In this document: in pieces, positions 15,977 to 24,201 of the stretch
Numbering within the stretch: the stretch's first letter is position 1
Layout: every line of letters starts with the position of its first letter
Made by a program: the position numbers and the translations under genes
Notes under the pieces: model-generated
The model's input: only the letters and a program-made list of their open reading frames with translations
Database searches by the model: none
Told to the model about the DNA's origin: nothing
Source: DATBGZ01 sp963803115
GTDB taxonomy: Bacteria; Actinomycetota; Actinomycetes; Mycobacteriales; Micromonosporaceae
DNA length: 64,000 bases
Assembly: GCA_963803115.1 (NCBI GenBank)
Contig: CAWDLN010000015.1
Location: 62,001-126,000 of the forward strand
Direction: 5' to 3'

Positions 15977-17485
15977 TCAGGACAGGAAGGCCGTGATGTG
16001 GTTGACGATGCGGTCGAGGTCCCGCGCATCGGGCAGGTGATAACGACCGTCGAGTGTGACCAACCGGGCGTCGGGCAGGCCGTCGGCGAGTTGCCGCCCG
16101 CCCTCGTACGGGATGACGCGGTCGCCTCGGTAGTGCAGCACGAGCGCGGGTGCCGTCACTGCCGGCAGCAGCGCCGTGACGTCGATGTCGTAGATGGCGG
16201 CGAGGTAGCCGGCCGCCACGTCGCGATCGGCGGAGTCCCGCAGCACGGCGGCGAGGTGATCGGCGGCCGCATCCGTGGCGTCGGGTCGATAGAGGTCGGC
16301 GAAGAGCTTCGAGCCCAGGCCCCAGTGACTGCGAACCATCGCCACCAGGGTCGTACTCAGCTCCACGTTGGCAAACACGTCGGCGGCACCGGCATAGGTG
16401 CCGAAGAACACCAGCCGTCGCACCAGATCCGGCCGTCGCGCGGCCAGCGCGACCGCGACCGGTCCGGCCTGCGACATGGCCAGCACGTCGACCGGCGCCC
16501 CCACATGCTCGATGACCGCGGCCAGCTCGACGACGCTCGACTCAAGGCCGAAGTCGTCCACCGGCCCGGGCGAGCGCCCGGTTCCGTACCGGTCGTACAG
16601 AACCAAGGCGTGCGCACCGACCAATCGCTGCAGCACCGATGACCGCGGGTCCCGGCCGGCCGCGATGACGTCGATGCTCCAGACCCACCCGGGCAACGCG
16701 ACGATCGATTGTCCACTCCCGACAGTGGCCACGGCGATCCGCCGACCGTCGACCGACACCTGGCTTGGGCGCATTGCCCGCAACGGGGTTGGCGCCGGCA
16801 CGTCCTGGCGGAGGATGCCCAGCCACAGTTCCTGCATGGCCGCCGACGGCTCCATCCCGAGCTCGTCGGCCAGCCGGTCGGCGTATCGCTGATACACCGC
16901 GAGCGCGTCCGCGTGGCGTCCCGTCGCGAACAATGCTCGCATGTAGACGGTGTGCGCCGGTTCCCGAAGCGGGTGCTCGGCCGTGAACGCCTCGAGTGCC
17001 GCCAGATCAGCGGAGCCCTCATCGAGCCTGAGCTCGTGCCAGCGCTCGGTGGCCTGCCGGCGCGCCTCCTCGAGCCGGATCGATTCGAACCGGGCCACCG
17101 ACGACTCGGCGAACTCGGCGTAGGCCGGGCCCCGCCACAGGTCCAGTGCCTCGGCCAACGAGGAGGTGGTGTCGGCCCGTACCAGCCGGTCGAATCGGTG
17201 ACTGTCCACATCGTCCGGTCCGGTGTCGAGCCGATAGCCCGGTGCCACGGTCACGATTCGGGCAAACGGTACGGCGCGCCGCAGCCGGGACATCTGGTTG
17301 TGCAGCGCCGCGACCGGGTCCTCCGGCGGATCCTCGGGCCAGATCAGGTCGACGAGCGTGTCGACGCTGACAACAGTGCCGGCGCGCGCGAGCAGGCTCG
17401 CCAACAGCGACCGCTGGCGGTCACTGAGGGCCGCCGCCGGCCCGTCGGGACCAACCGCGGTGACGGCACCGAGCACAAGGAACAT
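15977..17485 (-). CDS. SARP-type BTAD regulator fused to an alpha/beta-hydrolase
   Basis: About 502 aa in two parts. Residues 1-90 form an OmpR-like winged helix (RQRSLLASLLARAGTVVSVD, LIWPEDPPEDPVAALHNQMS) and 95-245 a bacterial transcriptional activation domain, together the SARP architecture. Residues 260-500 form an alpha/beta-hydrolase with an oxyanion region near VALPGWVW, a nucleophile elbow AMSQAGP (Ser in S-x-A/Q-x-G form), an acid in YRGDRVIP and a terminal His in DGRYHLPD. Some actinobacterial SARP proteins carry hydrolase domains, possibly as small-molecule sensors. It follows the methyltransferase gene by 18 bp on the same strand. Confidence 0.85.
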   Translation of the reverse strand: MFLVLGAVTAVGPDGPAAALSDRQRSLLASLLARAGTVVSVDTLVDLIWPEDPPEDPVAALHNQMSRLRRAVPFARIVTVAPGYRLDTGPDDVDSHRFDRLVRADTTSSLAEALDLWRGPAYAEFAESSVARFESIRLEEARRQATERWHELRLDEGSADLAALEAFTAEHPLREPAHTVYMRALFATGRHADALAVYQRYADRLADELGMEPSAAMQELWLGILRQDVPAPTPLRAMRPSQVSVDGRRIAVATVGSGQSIVALPGWVWSIDVIAAGRDPRSSVLQRLVGAHALVLYDRYGTGRSPGPVDDFGLESSVVELAAVIEHVGAPVDVLAMSQAGPVAVALAARRPDLVRRLVFFGTYAGAADVFANVELSTTLVAMVRSHWGLGSKLFADLYRPDATDAAADHLAAVLRDSADRDVAAGYLAAIYDIDVTALLPAVTAPALVLHYRGDRVIPYEGGRQLADGLPDARLVTLDGRYHLPDARDLDRIVNHITAFLS

Positions 17486-17503
17486 CAATAGGCATCATGC
17501 CAG

Positions 17504-18154
17504 TCACCGGATGGCGCTTCCCGCGATCTGGGTGTTGATGGGCAGGAACACGGTCGGAGCGCGGTACCGCCGGATGTCGAGTTCGGCCCACCCGGTAGCG
17601 GTCAGCGTGGATTCGGTGTCCCGCAAGACATCGCAGCCTTCGAAGAGCCAATGCCACGGCCGGGCCAGGCCGAGCTGAACCCGCCGGAGGACCGGGTGCT
17701 GGGCGCCCGCCCGGACGTGTTCCAAAAACAGGAACCGGCCGCCCGGCCGCAGGACTCGGCGGATCTCCGCGACGGCGGCGGCGGGATCGGGGACGGTGCA
17801 CAGCACGAGCGTGCTCACGACCCCGTCCACGCTGGCGTCGGGAAGCCCGATGGCATCGGCGCCCTCCTCGCGCAGTTCGAGGTCGATGCCGTAACGCCGC
17901 GCCGTCTTCTGGAGTGCGGCGTGCATGTGCCGGTTAGGCTCGACCGCGATGACGTGCGTGCCGGGCCGGTAGTAGCGCAGGTTGGCTCCGGTGCCGGGTC
18001 CGATTTCGAGCACTGTCGAGGGCAGCGCGGCGAACAGCTCCCGTTTGCGCTGTCCGATCATCCGGTGCGCGTAGGCGTCCGCCGCGCGCAGAACGGCGGC
18101 GTTGAGCGGCCCGCGGAGCTTGTTGTCGAGTCTGGTCGTGGTTGTCGTTTGCAT
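17504..18154 (-). CDS. Class I SAM-dependent methyltransferase
   Basis: A 216-aa methyltransferase of the UbiE/Methyltransf_11 type. Motif I is VLEIGPGTGANLRYY, the acidic loop IAVEPNRHM follows, and motif III is RRVLRPGGRFLFLEHV. It begins at ATG 18154 (MQTTTTT). The C-terminal half resembles human METTL7-like and bacterial phospholipid or small-thiol methyltransferases (LARPWHWLFEGC), but the substrate is not predictable. It is probably co-transcribed with the downstream SARP-hydrolase gene, which could regulate or cooperate with it. Confidence 0.88.
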   Translation of the reverse strand: MQTTTTTRLDNKLRGPLNAAVLRAADAYAHRMIGQRKRELFAALPSTVLEIGPGTGANLRYYRPGTHVIAVEPNRHMHAALQKTARRYGIDLELREEGADAIGLPDASVDGVVSTLVLCTVPDPAAAVAEIRRVLRPGGRFLFLEHVRAGAQHPVLRRVQLGLARPWHWLFEGCDVLRDTESTLTATGWAELDIRRYRAPTVFLPINTQIAGSAIR

Positions 18155-18180
18155 GAGGCCAGCCAATGCGGCCGGCCTGT

Positions 18181-18277
18181 CAACCCACTGTCACGCCTCA
18201 ACCCACTGTCACGCCTCACGCCTCAACCCACTGTCGCGACTCAACCCACTGTCGCGACACAACCCACTGTCACGCCG
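18181..18277. repeat. 18-bp tandem repeat, five units
   Basis: Five 18-bp units of the form CAACCCACTGTCACGCCT start at 18181, 18199, 18224, 18242 and 18260. A 7-bp partial (CACGCCT) interrupts them after unit two. Units three and four carry CGCGAC instead of CACGCC. The array lies between the methyltransferase start and the 3' end of the PuuD-like gene, and its last unit overlaps that gene's stop codon. It is too short in period and too uniform to be CRISPR. Confidence 0.9.
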
Positions 18278-18977
18278 CCGGCCGTGCGCTCGCTTCCACG
18301 AGTGCTTCGAACAGGCGCGGGTCCGACATCCGTTCCGGATGCCACTGCACGCCCACCACAAACGAATGCGTCGGGTCCTCGGCCGCCTCGAGCAGGTCGT
18401 CGCCCGGGCACCAACCGGCGGGCGTGAGCCGGCCCGGGTCGGCGATGCCTTGGTGGTGCAGCGAATTCACCACGACCTCGTCACCCAGGATCTTGTGCAG
18501 CCGGGTCCCCGGGTCGAGTCGAACCGGGTGTTCACCGAGGATCTCGCCGGTGTTCGTGGCGATCCGGTGCGCGTGATGCCCGAGCAGATCGGGAAGGTGC
18601 TGGTGCAGCTGACCACCAAAGGCCACGGCGAGCAGTTGAAGTCCGCGGCAGATCGCGAGGACTGGCATGTCCCGGTCGAGCGCGGCGTCGAGGAGCAGGA
18701 ACTCGGCCGTGTCACGCTCGGCTTGCCAATAAGACTCGGGGTGCGGCGGCTGATTGTAGCGGGCTGGGTCCACATCGGACCCGCCGGCAAGGATCAGACC
18801 GTCCAAGTAGTCGAGCACGTCGGCCCCGGGGTCGTCGTTCGGGATCAGGATCGCCCGCCCTCCGCTGCGGTTCACCGACTCGGCGTAGGCAGTGGACAGA
18901 AGGGTGACGTGACTCGCGGTCGATCGCCACTTCGCGTCCTCGGTGTACGTGGTGATACCGATCAACGGTCTGCTCAT
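18270..18977 (-). CDS. Gamma-glutamyl-gamma-aminobutyrate hydrolase family protein (PuuD-like, peptidase C26)
   Basis: A 235-aa class I glutamine-amidotransferase-fold hydrolase. The start PLIGITTYTEDA is family-typical. GLILAGGSDVDPARY forms the oxyanion region, the nucleophile Cys is in AICRGLQLL, and the His-Glu pair is in GVQWHPERM. In the Puu pathway this enzyme splits gamma-Glu-GABA into glutamate and GABA. A GlnA-like ligase and aldehyde dehydrogenase that could make that substrate lie about 7 kb away (25.0-27.9 kb), so the genes may belong to one gamma-glutamylated polyamine route. Confidence 0.85.
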   Translation of the reverse strand: MSRPLIGITTYTEDAKWRSTASHVTLLSTAYAESVNRSGGRAILIPNDDPGADVLDYLDGLILAGGSDVDPARYNQPPHPESYWQAERDTAEFLLLDAALDRDMPVLAICRGLQLLAVAFGGQLHQHLPDLLGHHAHRIATNTGEILGEHPVRLDPGTRLHKILGDEVVVNSLHHQGIADPGRLTPAGWCPGDDLLEAAEDPTHSFVVGVQWHPERMSDPRLFEALVEASARPAA

Positions 18978-18999
18978 GCGGCAAACAGTACCCGTCGTG

Positions 19000-21083
19000 T
19001 CAGCCCTCCAACGCAAGCGCGAATGGCAGCACCGCCGTCGCGCCGGCCCGGCGAAGAATCCGGGAGGCGACCGTCATCGTCCAGCCGGAGTCGACCACGT
19101 CGTCGACAAGGAGCACCGGTCCAGCCAGGTCCGGGAGTCGCTGAACCCATGCCTGCGGTACGACGAAGGCATCCCAGACCGCGGCCAGGCGCTGGACGCT
19201 GTTGCTGGTGGCGGCCGCACCGGGCGGACCGCCACCGACCCGGGGCAGTTCGCCGAGGAACTCGAGCCGGCCCACCTGGGCCAGCCGGGCCGCCAGCGTT
19301 CCCACGAGCCGCGGCCGGGACCGGGAGGCGAGGCCGACCACGACGGCCGGTCGCTGCGCCCAGTCCCAGTCGGCGAGAACCTGGATCACGGCCCGGAACA
19401 CGTCCTCCGGCACGTCACCGTCGTCCGCGTGGAGGAGCTCCCGCAACCGAATGCCCCATCCCAGGTCGGATAGGCGGCCGAGCGCCCGGCCGGGCTCGGC
19501 CGCCTCGGCTGGCGCGATCTTCCCGGACACGGGGACGCCGAGGGTCGACGCGCCGGTCGGCCACAGGCGGCGAGGCTCGATCGCGACGCCCGGGCGGCCG
19601 AGGTACGACCGAGCGGACGCCAGGACGTCGTCGGCGACCGCACCGTCGTACCAGGGGCCACCGCACGTGTCGCACCGGCCGCACGGCGACGCATGCGGGT
19701 CGTCCAACTGGCGTCGCAGGAACTCCAGCCGACAGTGGTCGTCGCGGCGTACTCGCGCATCGTCGCCGCCTCGGCCGAGCGTGCCTGGGCCACGCATGTG
19801 TAGCGCTGGTGTCGTAGGTCCACGGCTGCCCGGTCGCGGCCCAGCCGCCTTTGACCCGGCGGACGGCGCCGTCCACATCGAGGACCTTCAGCATGAGCTC
19901 GAGCCGGCTGCGGCGCAGGTCCACTCGCGACTCCAGCGCCTGTGTCGAGAGCGGACGGTCGCTGCGGCCCAGCGCCGCGAGCACCGCGTCGACCTGATCC
20001 TCCGGGGGGAAAGCCAGCGACGCGAAGTAGCGCCAGATCGCCTCGTCCTCCACTCCCGGCAGCAGCAGCACATCCGCGCTCTCGACCGCCCGGCCGGCCC
20101 GGCCCACCTGCTGGTAGTAGGCGATCGGCGACGGCGGAGCACCGAGGTGCACGACAAAACCAAGGTCGGGCTTGTCGAAGCCCATGCCCAGCGCGGAGGT
20201 CGCCACAAGCGCCTTGATGCGGTTGTCGAGCAGATCGCTTTCGGCCTGCTGCCGCTCGGCGTTCTCGGTGCGGCCCGAGTACGACGCCACCCGGTGTCCC
20301 GCGCGGCGCAGGTACTCGGTCACCTCCTCGGTCGCCGCCACCGTGAGCGTGTAGATGATCCCGGATCCCGGCAACTCGTCAAGGTGAGCACCGAGCCAGG
20401 CCAGCCGGTGGGCCGGCGATTCGAGCCGGAGCACGCCCAGCCGCAGGCTCTCCCGATCGAGCGGACCGCGCAGCACCAGCGCGTCGTGGCCCAGCTGTTC
20501 GGCGACGTCGGTCGGTGACCCGGGCGTTGGCCGTCGCCGTCGTGGCGAGCACTGGTACACCGTCCGGAAGTCCATTGAGGAATGTCCTGATGCGACGGTA
20601 GTCGGGCCGGAAGTCGTGGCCCCAGTCGGAGATGCAATGCGCTTCGTCGACCACGAGCAGGCCGCAGCCGGCGGCGAGCTCGGGCAGCACCTCATCGCGG
20701 AATTCGGGGTTGTTGAGCCGCTCCGGGCTGATGAGGAGCACATCGACCTCGCCCGCCGCGACCGACTTTGTGATCTGGCTCCACTCGGTGAGGTTGGCGG
20801 AGTTTATGGTGGCGGCTCGGATGCCCGCGCCGGCGGCGGCCTCGATCTGGTTGCGCATCAAGGCGAGCAGCGGCGAGACGATGACGGTCGGACCTCGCCC
20901 CGCGCGTCGTAGCAGCGCCGTCGCGACGAAGTAGACGGCCGACTTGCCGAACCCGGTGCGTTGCACCAGAAGCACTCGTCGGCGACCGGACACCAACGCG
21001 TCGATTGCCGTCCATTGGTCGTCGCGCAGCGCCGCCCGCGGTCCGGCCAACCGGCGCAGGATCTCCTCGGCCTCGTCTCTCAT
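19000..21083 (-). pseudogene. recQ: recQ-type ATP-dependent DNA helicase with C-terminal PRTase-like domain, three frameshifts
   Basis: Starting at ATG 21083 behind a strong AAAGGAGG site, the reading frame gives helicase motifs I (QRTGFGKSAVYF), II (VVDEAHCISDWGHDFRPDY) and III (LATTATANARV). Near 20507-20514 a duplicated GTCG shifts the frame; domain 2 then follows (DVAEQLGHDALVLRGPLDR, SALGMGFDKPDLGFVVH, YYQQVGRAGRA). Near 19809-19812 a duplicated GT shifts it again. A third shift near 19737-19748 restores the RecQ zinc-type segment (LDDPHASPCGRCDTC) and a C-terminal phosphoribosyltransferase-like domain (VLLVDDVVDSGWT). Each break returns to clear family sequence, so the gene is recently inactivated or the assembly has errors here. 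Confidence 0.88.
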
Positions 21084-21151
21084 GCCTCCTTTCCTACCCG
21101 AAGCCACCGACAACCGCCCTCACCTCAACGCCAACGGATTCTGGTCATCGA

Positions 21152-21209
21152 CGATCTTGGGCATATGCGCGTGATTGGAGATCGACTCACACGCATATGC
21201 CCAAGGTCG
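21152..21209. repeat. Palindromic intergenic element, copy A
   Basis: The 22-bp arms CGATCTTGGGCATATGCGCG.. and ..CACACGCATATGCCCAAGGTCG are inverted repeats with two mismatches around a 14-bp loop containing GGAGATCGA. Related copies lie at 49405-49461 and 58896-58955. It sits between the recQ start and the VOC gene. Confidence 0.85.
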
Positions 21210-21267
21210 CCGACGAGCGCAACAACCTGCGAGGGCCTGCCGAAACTGTCCACAGTGGACGCTTGCG

Positions 21268-21645
21268 CTAGCCCCCGTACGGTCGGGTGATGATCTCAAG
21301 GTTGTGGCCGTCCGGCGCATCCCAATACACGCCTCGACCACCGTCGTGGGTGTTGATGTTGCCCGGCTGCTGGTGGAAGGGATCGGCCCAGTAGCTCAAT
21401 CCACGCGCCCTGATCCGATCGAAGATGAGATCGAACTCGTCCTCGGTGACGAGGAAGGCGTAGTGCTGGGGAGGGATCGGGCCAGTGTCTTCGACGACGT
21501 CGAGCGACACGTCGTTGGCGAGCGAAACCACGAGGAATGGACCGAACGGAGCCGCCGGTTCGAGTCCAAGTAGGTCGGTCAGAAACCGTGCCGTCTCCTG
21601 CCGGTCGCGGGCGTGCACGATCGTGTGGTTAAGCGCGACGGACAT
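21268..21645 (-). CDS. VOC-family (glyoxalase/bleomycin-resistance fold) protein
   Basis: A 125-aa protein with two beta-alpha-beta-beta-beta modules: LNHTIVHARDRQETARFLTDLLGL opens module 1, and AFLVTEDEFDLIFDRIRARGL opens module 2. It ends GRGVYWDAPDGHNLEIITRP, where His (module start) and Glu (LEII) are the usual metal ligands. The function could be a dioxygenase, lyase or binding protein; the substrate is unknown. Confidence 0.9.
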   Translation of the reverse strand: MSVALNHTIVHARDRQETARFLTDLLGLEPAAPFGPFLVVSLANDVSLDVVEDTGPIPPQHYAFLVTEDEFDLIFDRIRARGLSYWADPFHQQPGNINTHDGGRGVYWDAPDGHNLEIITRPYGG

Positions 21646-21743
21646 TCCCTCACTCCCTTCGAGTCGGTGCGTTTACGTTCTCACGGACCGCGGTGCCACC
21701 CAGGGGCTTGTCCTCCTGGGCATCTGATATCTAACATTTCAGT

Positions 21744-22388
21744 GTGCCGACGTTGCAACCCGTACGGCGGACGCTGCTGCGCGACGCGGCGTACATAGCC
21801 ATCCGCGACGCGATCGTGCGCGGGGACCTTCTGCCGGGCGCGTCGGTCAACAATGCCGAGCTCGCCGAACGGCTCGGCCTCTCGCGCGCACCGCTGCGCG
21901 ACGCGCTGGCCCGACTCGCCCACGAGGGGCTCGTCGAGACGAAGCCGCAGAGCTACACCCGGGTCACTCCGCTCGTGTTGCGGGATGTGCGCGACGCCGC
22001 CCAGGTGGTGCGAGCAATGCACGAGGTGGCCGCGCGGGCCGCGGCGTCGGGGCTCACGGCCGAACAGATCGACCGGATGCGGCAAGCGAACCGTCGATTC
22101 GAGGCCGCGACCCGGGTCGGTGACTTGGACGCCGCGATGGACGCCGACGACGAACTGCACGGCGTGCTCGTTGACGCCTGCGACAACCGGGCGGTCGCCG
22201 CCACGATCGAGCGGTACACCCCGCTGATCCGCCGGCTGGAACGGCAACAGTTCAGCCGGGTCACCGCTCGCCGATCGGTCGCCCTGCACGACCGGTTGAT
22301 CGCGAGCTGCGCGGCCCACGACGCCGACGAGGCGACCCGGATCACCGGGGAAATCTGGCGAGCACTGGAAGACCTAGCCGATTCGTGA
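21744..22388 (+). CDS. GntR-family regulator, FCD (FadR-like) subgroup
   Basis: About 214 aa from GTG 21744. The winged helix has the GntR signature AYIAIRDAIVRGDLLPGASVN and LAERLGLSRAPLRDALARLAHEGLV. The C-terminal helical FCD ligand domain carries metal-ligand His/Asp residues (ADDELHGVLVDACDN, VALHDRLIASC). It starts 15 bp upstream of the ACC deaminase gene on the same strand and is the likely local regulator of it. An AT-rich stretch TGATATCTAACATTTCA directly before the start may hold its promoter or operator. Confidence 0.92.
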   Translation: MPTLQPVRRTLLRDAAYIAIRDAIVRGDLLPGASVNNAELAERLGLSRAPLRDALARLAHEGLVETKPQSYTRVTPLVLRDVRDAAQVVRAMHEVAARAAASGLTAEQIDRMRQANRRFEAATRVGDLDAAMDADDELHGVLVDACDNRAVAATIERYTPLIRRLERQQFSRVTARRSVALHDRLIASCAAHDADEATRITGEIWRALEDLADS

Positions 22389-22403
22389 TTTAGGAGGACA
22401 GTT

Positions 22404-23423
22404 ATGTCGATCGAATCATACGAGCGCTATCCCTTGCTGTACGGTCCATCGCCGGTGCACCCGCTCGCGCGGCTCTCTCGGCAACTGGGTGGCGCGTCCA
22501 TCTGGGCGAAGCGCGAAGACACCAACTCAGGCATCGCTTTCGGCGGCAACAAGACCCGCAAGCTGGAGTACCTGGTCGCCGATGCCCTCGCGAAGAATTG
22601 CGACACGCTCGTGTCGATCGGCGGCGTCCAGTCCAACCACACCCGCCAGGTCGCCGCCGTCGCCGCCTATGCCGGTCTTAAGTGCGTGCTCATCCAGGAG
22701 AGCTGGGTCGATTGGCCGGACTCCGTCTACGACAAGGTCGGCAACATTCTGATCAGCCGGCTCGCCGGCGCCGATGTGCGATTGGTGCGAGCGGAGTTCG
22801 GCATCGGTATCAAGGAGAGCTGGGAGCGTGCGCTGCGGGAGATCGAAGAGTCCGGCGGTCGGCCGTACGCCATTCCGGCCGGCGCCTCAGACCATCCACT
22901 CGGTGGGTTGGGGTTCGCCAACTGGGCGTATGAGGTGGCGCAGCAGGAACAGGATCTGGGCGTGCACTTCGACACCGTCATCGTGTGCTCGGTGACCGGC
23001 AGCACTCAGGCCGGCATGATCGCCGGATTCGCCGCATTGGCTGATGCGGGTGGCCGCGGGCGGCGGGTGCTCGGGATCGACGCGTCGGCCAAGCCGGCGC
23101 AGACCCGCGGCCAGATCGGTCGCATCGCTCGCCAGACGGTTAAGGCAATCGGCGTCGAGCGCGAGCTTCGCGACGAGGAGATCGAGCTCGACGAGCGGTA
23201 TCACGCCGGCATCTATGGCATTCCGGACGAGGCGACCCTCGACGCGATGCGGCTGGCCGCCCGTACGGAAGGCATGGTGACCGATCCCGTCTATGAGGGC
23301 AAGTCCATGGCCGGGCTGATCGACCTCGTCATCCGGGGCGAAATCGACCGGGGCGCCACTGTTCTGTACGCGCATCTCGGTGGCCAACCCGCGCTCAACG
23401 CCTACAGCGCGCTGTTCTCCTGA
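22404..23423 (+). CDS. acdS: 1-aminocyclopropane-1-carboxylate deaminase
   Basis: A 339-aa PLP enzyme that converts ACC, the plant ethylene precursor, to 2-oxobutyrate and ammonia. The PLP lysine is in FGGNKTRKLEYL, the nucleophile-binding Ser in SIGGVQSNHTRQ, and the pocket Tyr-Glu pair in DPVYEGKSM. The Leu of YAHLGG is also present. Glu295 and Leu322 (Pseudomonas numbering) distinguish true ACC deaminases from D-cysteine desulfhydrases; both appear conserved here. The length equals that of the family. A strong TAGGAGGA ribosome site precedes the ATG. It follows a GntR regulator by 15 bp and suggests a plant-associated lifestyle. Confidence 0.93.
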   Translation: MSIESYERYPLLYGPSPVHPLARLSRQLGGASIWAKREDTNSGIAFGGNKTRKLEYLVADALAKNCDTLVSIGGVQSNHTRQVAAVAAYAGLKCVLIQESWVDWPDSVYDKVGNILISRLAGADVRLVRAEFGIGIKESWERALREIEESGGRPYAIPAGASDHPLGGLGFANWAYEVAQQEQDLGVHFDTVIVCSVTGSTQAGMIAGFAALADAGGRGRRVLGIDASAKPAQTRGQIGRIARQTVKAIGVERELRDEEIELDERYHAGIYGIPDEATLDAMRLAARTEGMVTDPVYEGKSMAGLIDLVIRGEIDRGATVLYAHLGGQPALNAYSALFS

Positions 23424-23428
23424 CGTAC

Positions 23429-24196
23429 TCAGACCGGCGTGACATAGGCGCCGGTGATGCCACCGTCGACGACGAACGTCGAGGCAGTGATGAACGATGC
23501 GTCGTCGCTGGCGAGGAACGCGACCGCGCTGGCGATCTCCTCCGGCTCGGCGAAGCGTCCCATCGGAACGTGCACCAGTCGGCGCGCGGCCCGCTCCGGG
23601 TCCTTGCCAAACAGTTCCATCAACAGTGGCGTCGCCACCGGCCCTGGGCACAGCGCGTTGACCCGGATCCCTTCCCGGGCGAACTGCACGCCGAGCTCAC
23701 GCGTCATCGCGAGCACGCCACCCTTGCTGGCGGTGTAGGAGATCTGGGACGTCGCGGCTCCCATCAAGGCGGCGGTACTCGCCGTGTTGATGATCGAACC
23801 TTTGGCCTGCTGTTGCATGAACGGGATCGCGTACTTGCAGCAGAGATAGACCGACGTGAGGTTGACTCGCTGTACCTTCTCCCACGCATCGAGGCCGGTC
23901 GTCAGGATCGAGTCGTCGTCGGGTGGCGCTATGCCGGCGTTGTTGAAGGCGATGTCGACCCGGCCCAGCCCGTCGTGCACCGCGGTGAACAGCGCCGCGA
24001 CCTGGCCCTCATCAGCCACGTCGCAGGCGATGAAGGTACCGCCCACCTCCTCGGCCACCGACTGTCCGGTCGTCTCGTCCAGGTCGACCGCGACCACGCG
24101 GGCGCCCTCCGCGGCGAACCGGCGCACGGTGGCCCGGCCGATGCCGCTACCCGCGCCCGTGACGACCGCCACCCGTCCCGCCAGCCGACCCTCCAC
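23429..24196 (-). CDS. SDR-family NAD(P)-dependent oxidoreductase (tandem copy 1)
   Basis: A 255-aa classical short-chain dehydrogenase: TGAGSGIG cofactor motif, D-V in ACDVADEG, NNAG motif (FNNAGIAP), catalytic Ser in NTAST and YTASK (Y-x-x-x-K). It ends VDGGITGAYVTPV. GTG 24196 is the start. It is near-identical along its full length to the gene immediately upstream (24202-24969), from which it is separated by 5 bp, so the pair arose by a recent tandem duplication. It faces acdS tail to tail. The substrate is unknown; position suggests a step with the adjacent aldehyde dehydrogenase. Confidence 0.92.
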   Translation of the reverse strand: MEGRLAGRVAVVTGAGSGIGRATVRRFAAEGARVVAVDLDETTGQSVAEEVGGTFIACDVADEGQVAALFTAVHDGLGRVDIAFNNAGIAPPDDDSILTTGLDAWEKVQRVNLTSVYLCCKYAIPFMQQQAKGSIINTASTAALMGAATSQISYTASKGGVLAMTRELGVQFAREGIRVNALCPGPVATPLLMELFGKDPERAARRLVHVPMGRFAEPEEIASAVAFLASDDASFITASTFVVDGGITGAYVTPV

Positions 24197-24201
24197 AGTG
24201 C

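Noticed and set aside
17080..17100. GATTCGAACC word resembling a tRNA T-loop
   Set aside because: It lies in the middle of a strongly coding SARP gene and no cloverleaf or acceptor stem can be drawn around it.
15977..18154. SARP and methyltransferase as the edge of a natural-product cluster
   Set aside because: No polyketide, peptide, terpene or RiPP biosynthetic genes lie within reach on either side.
18181..18277. Possible small CRISPR array
   Set aside because: The units are 18 bp and directly adjacent with no unique spacers; no cas genes are present.
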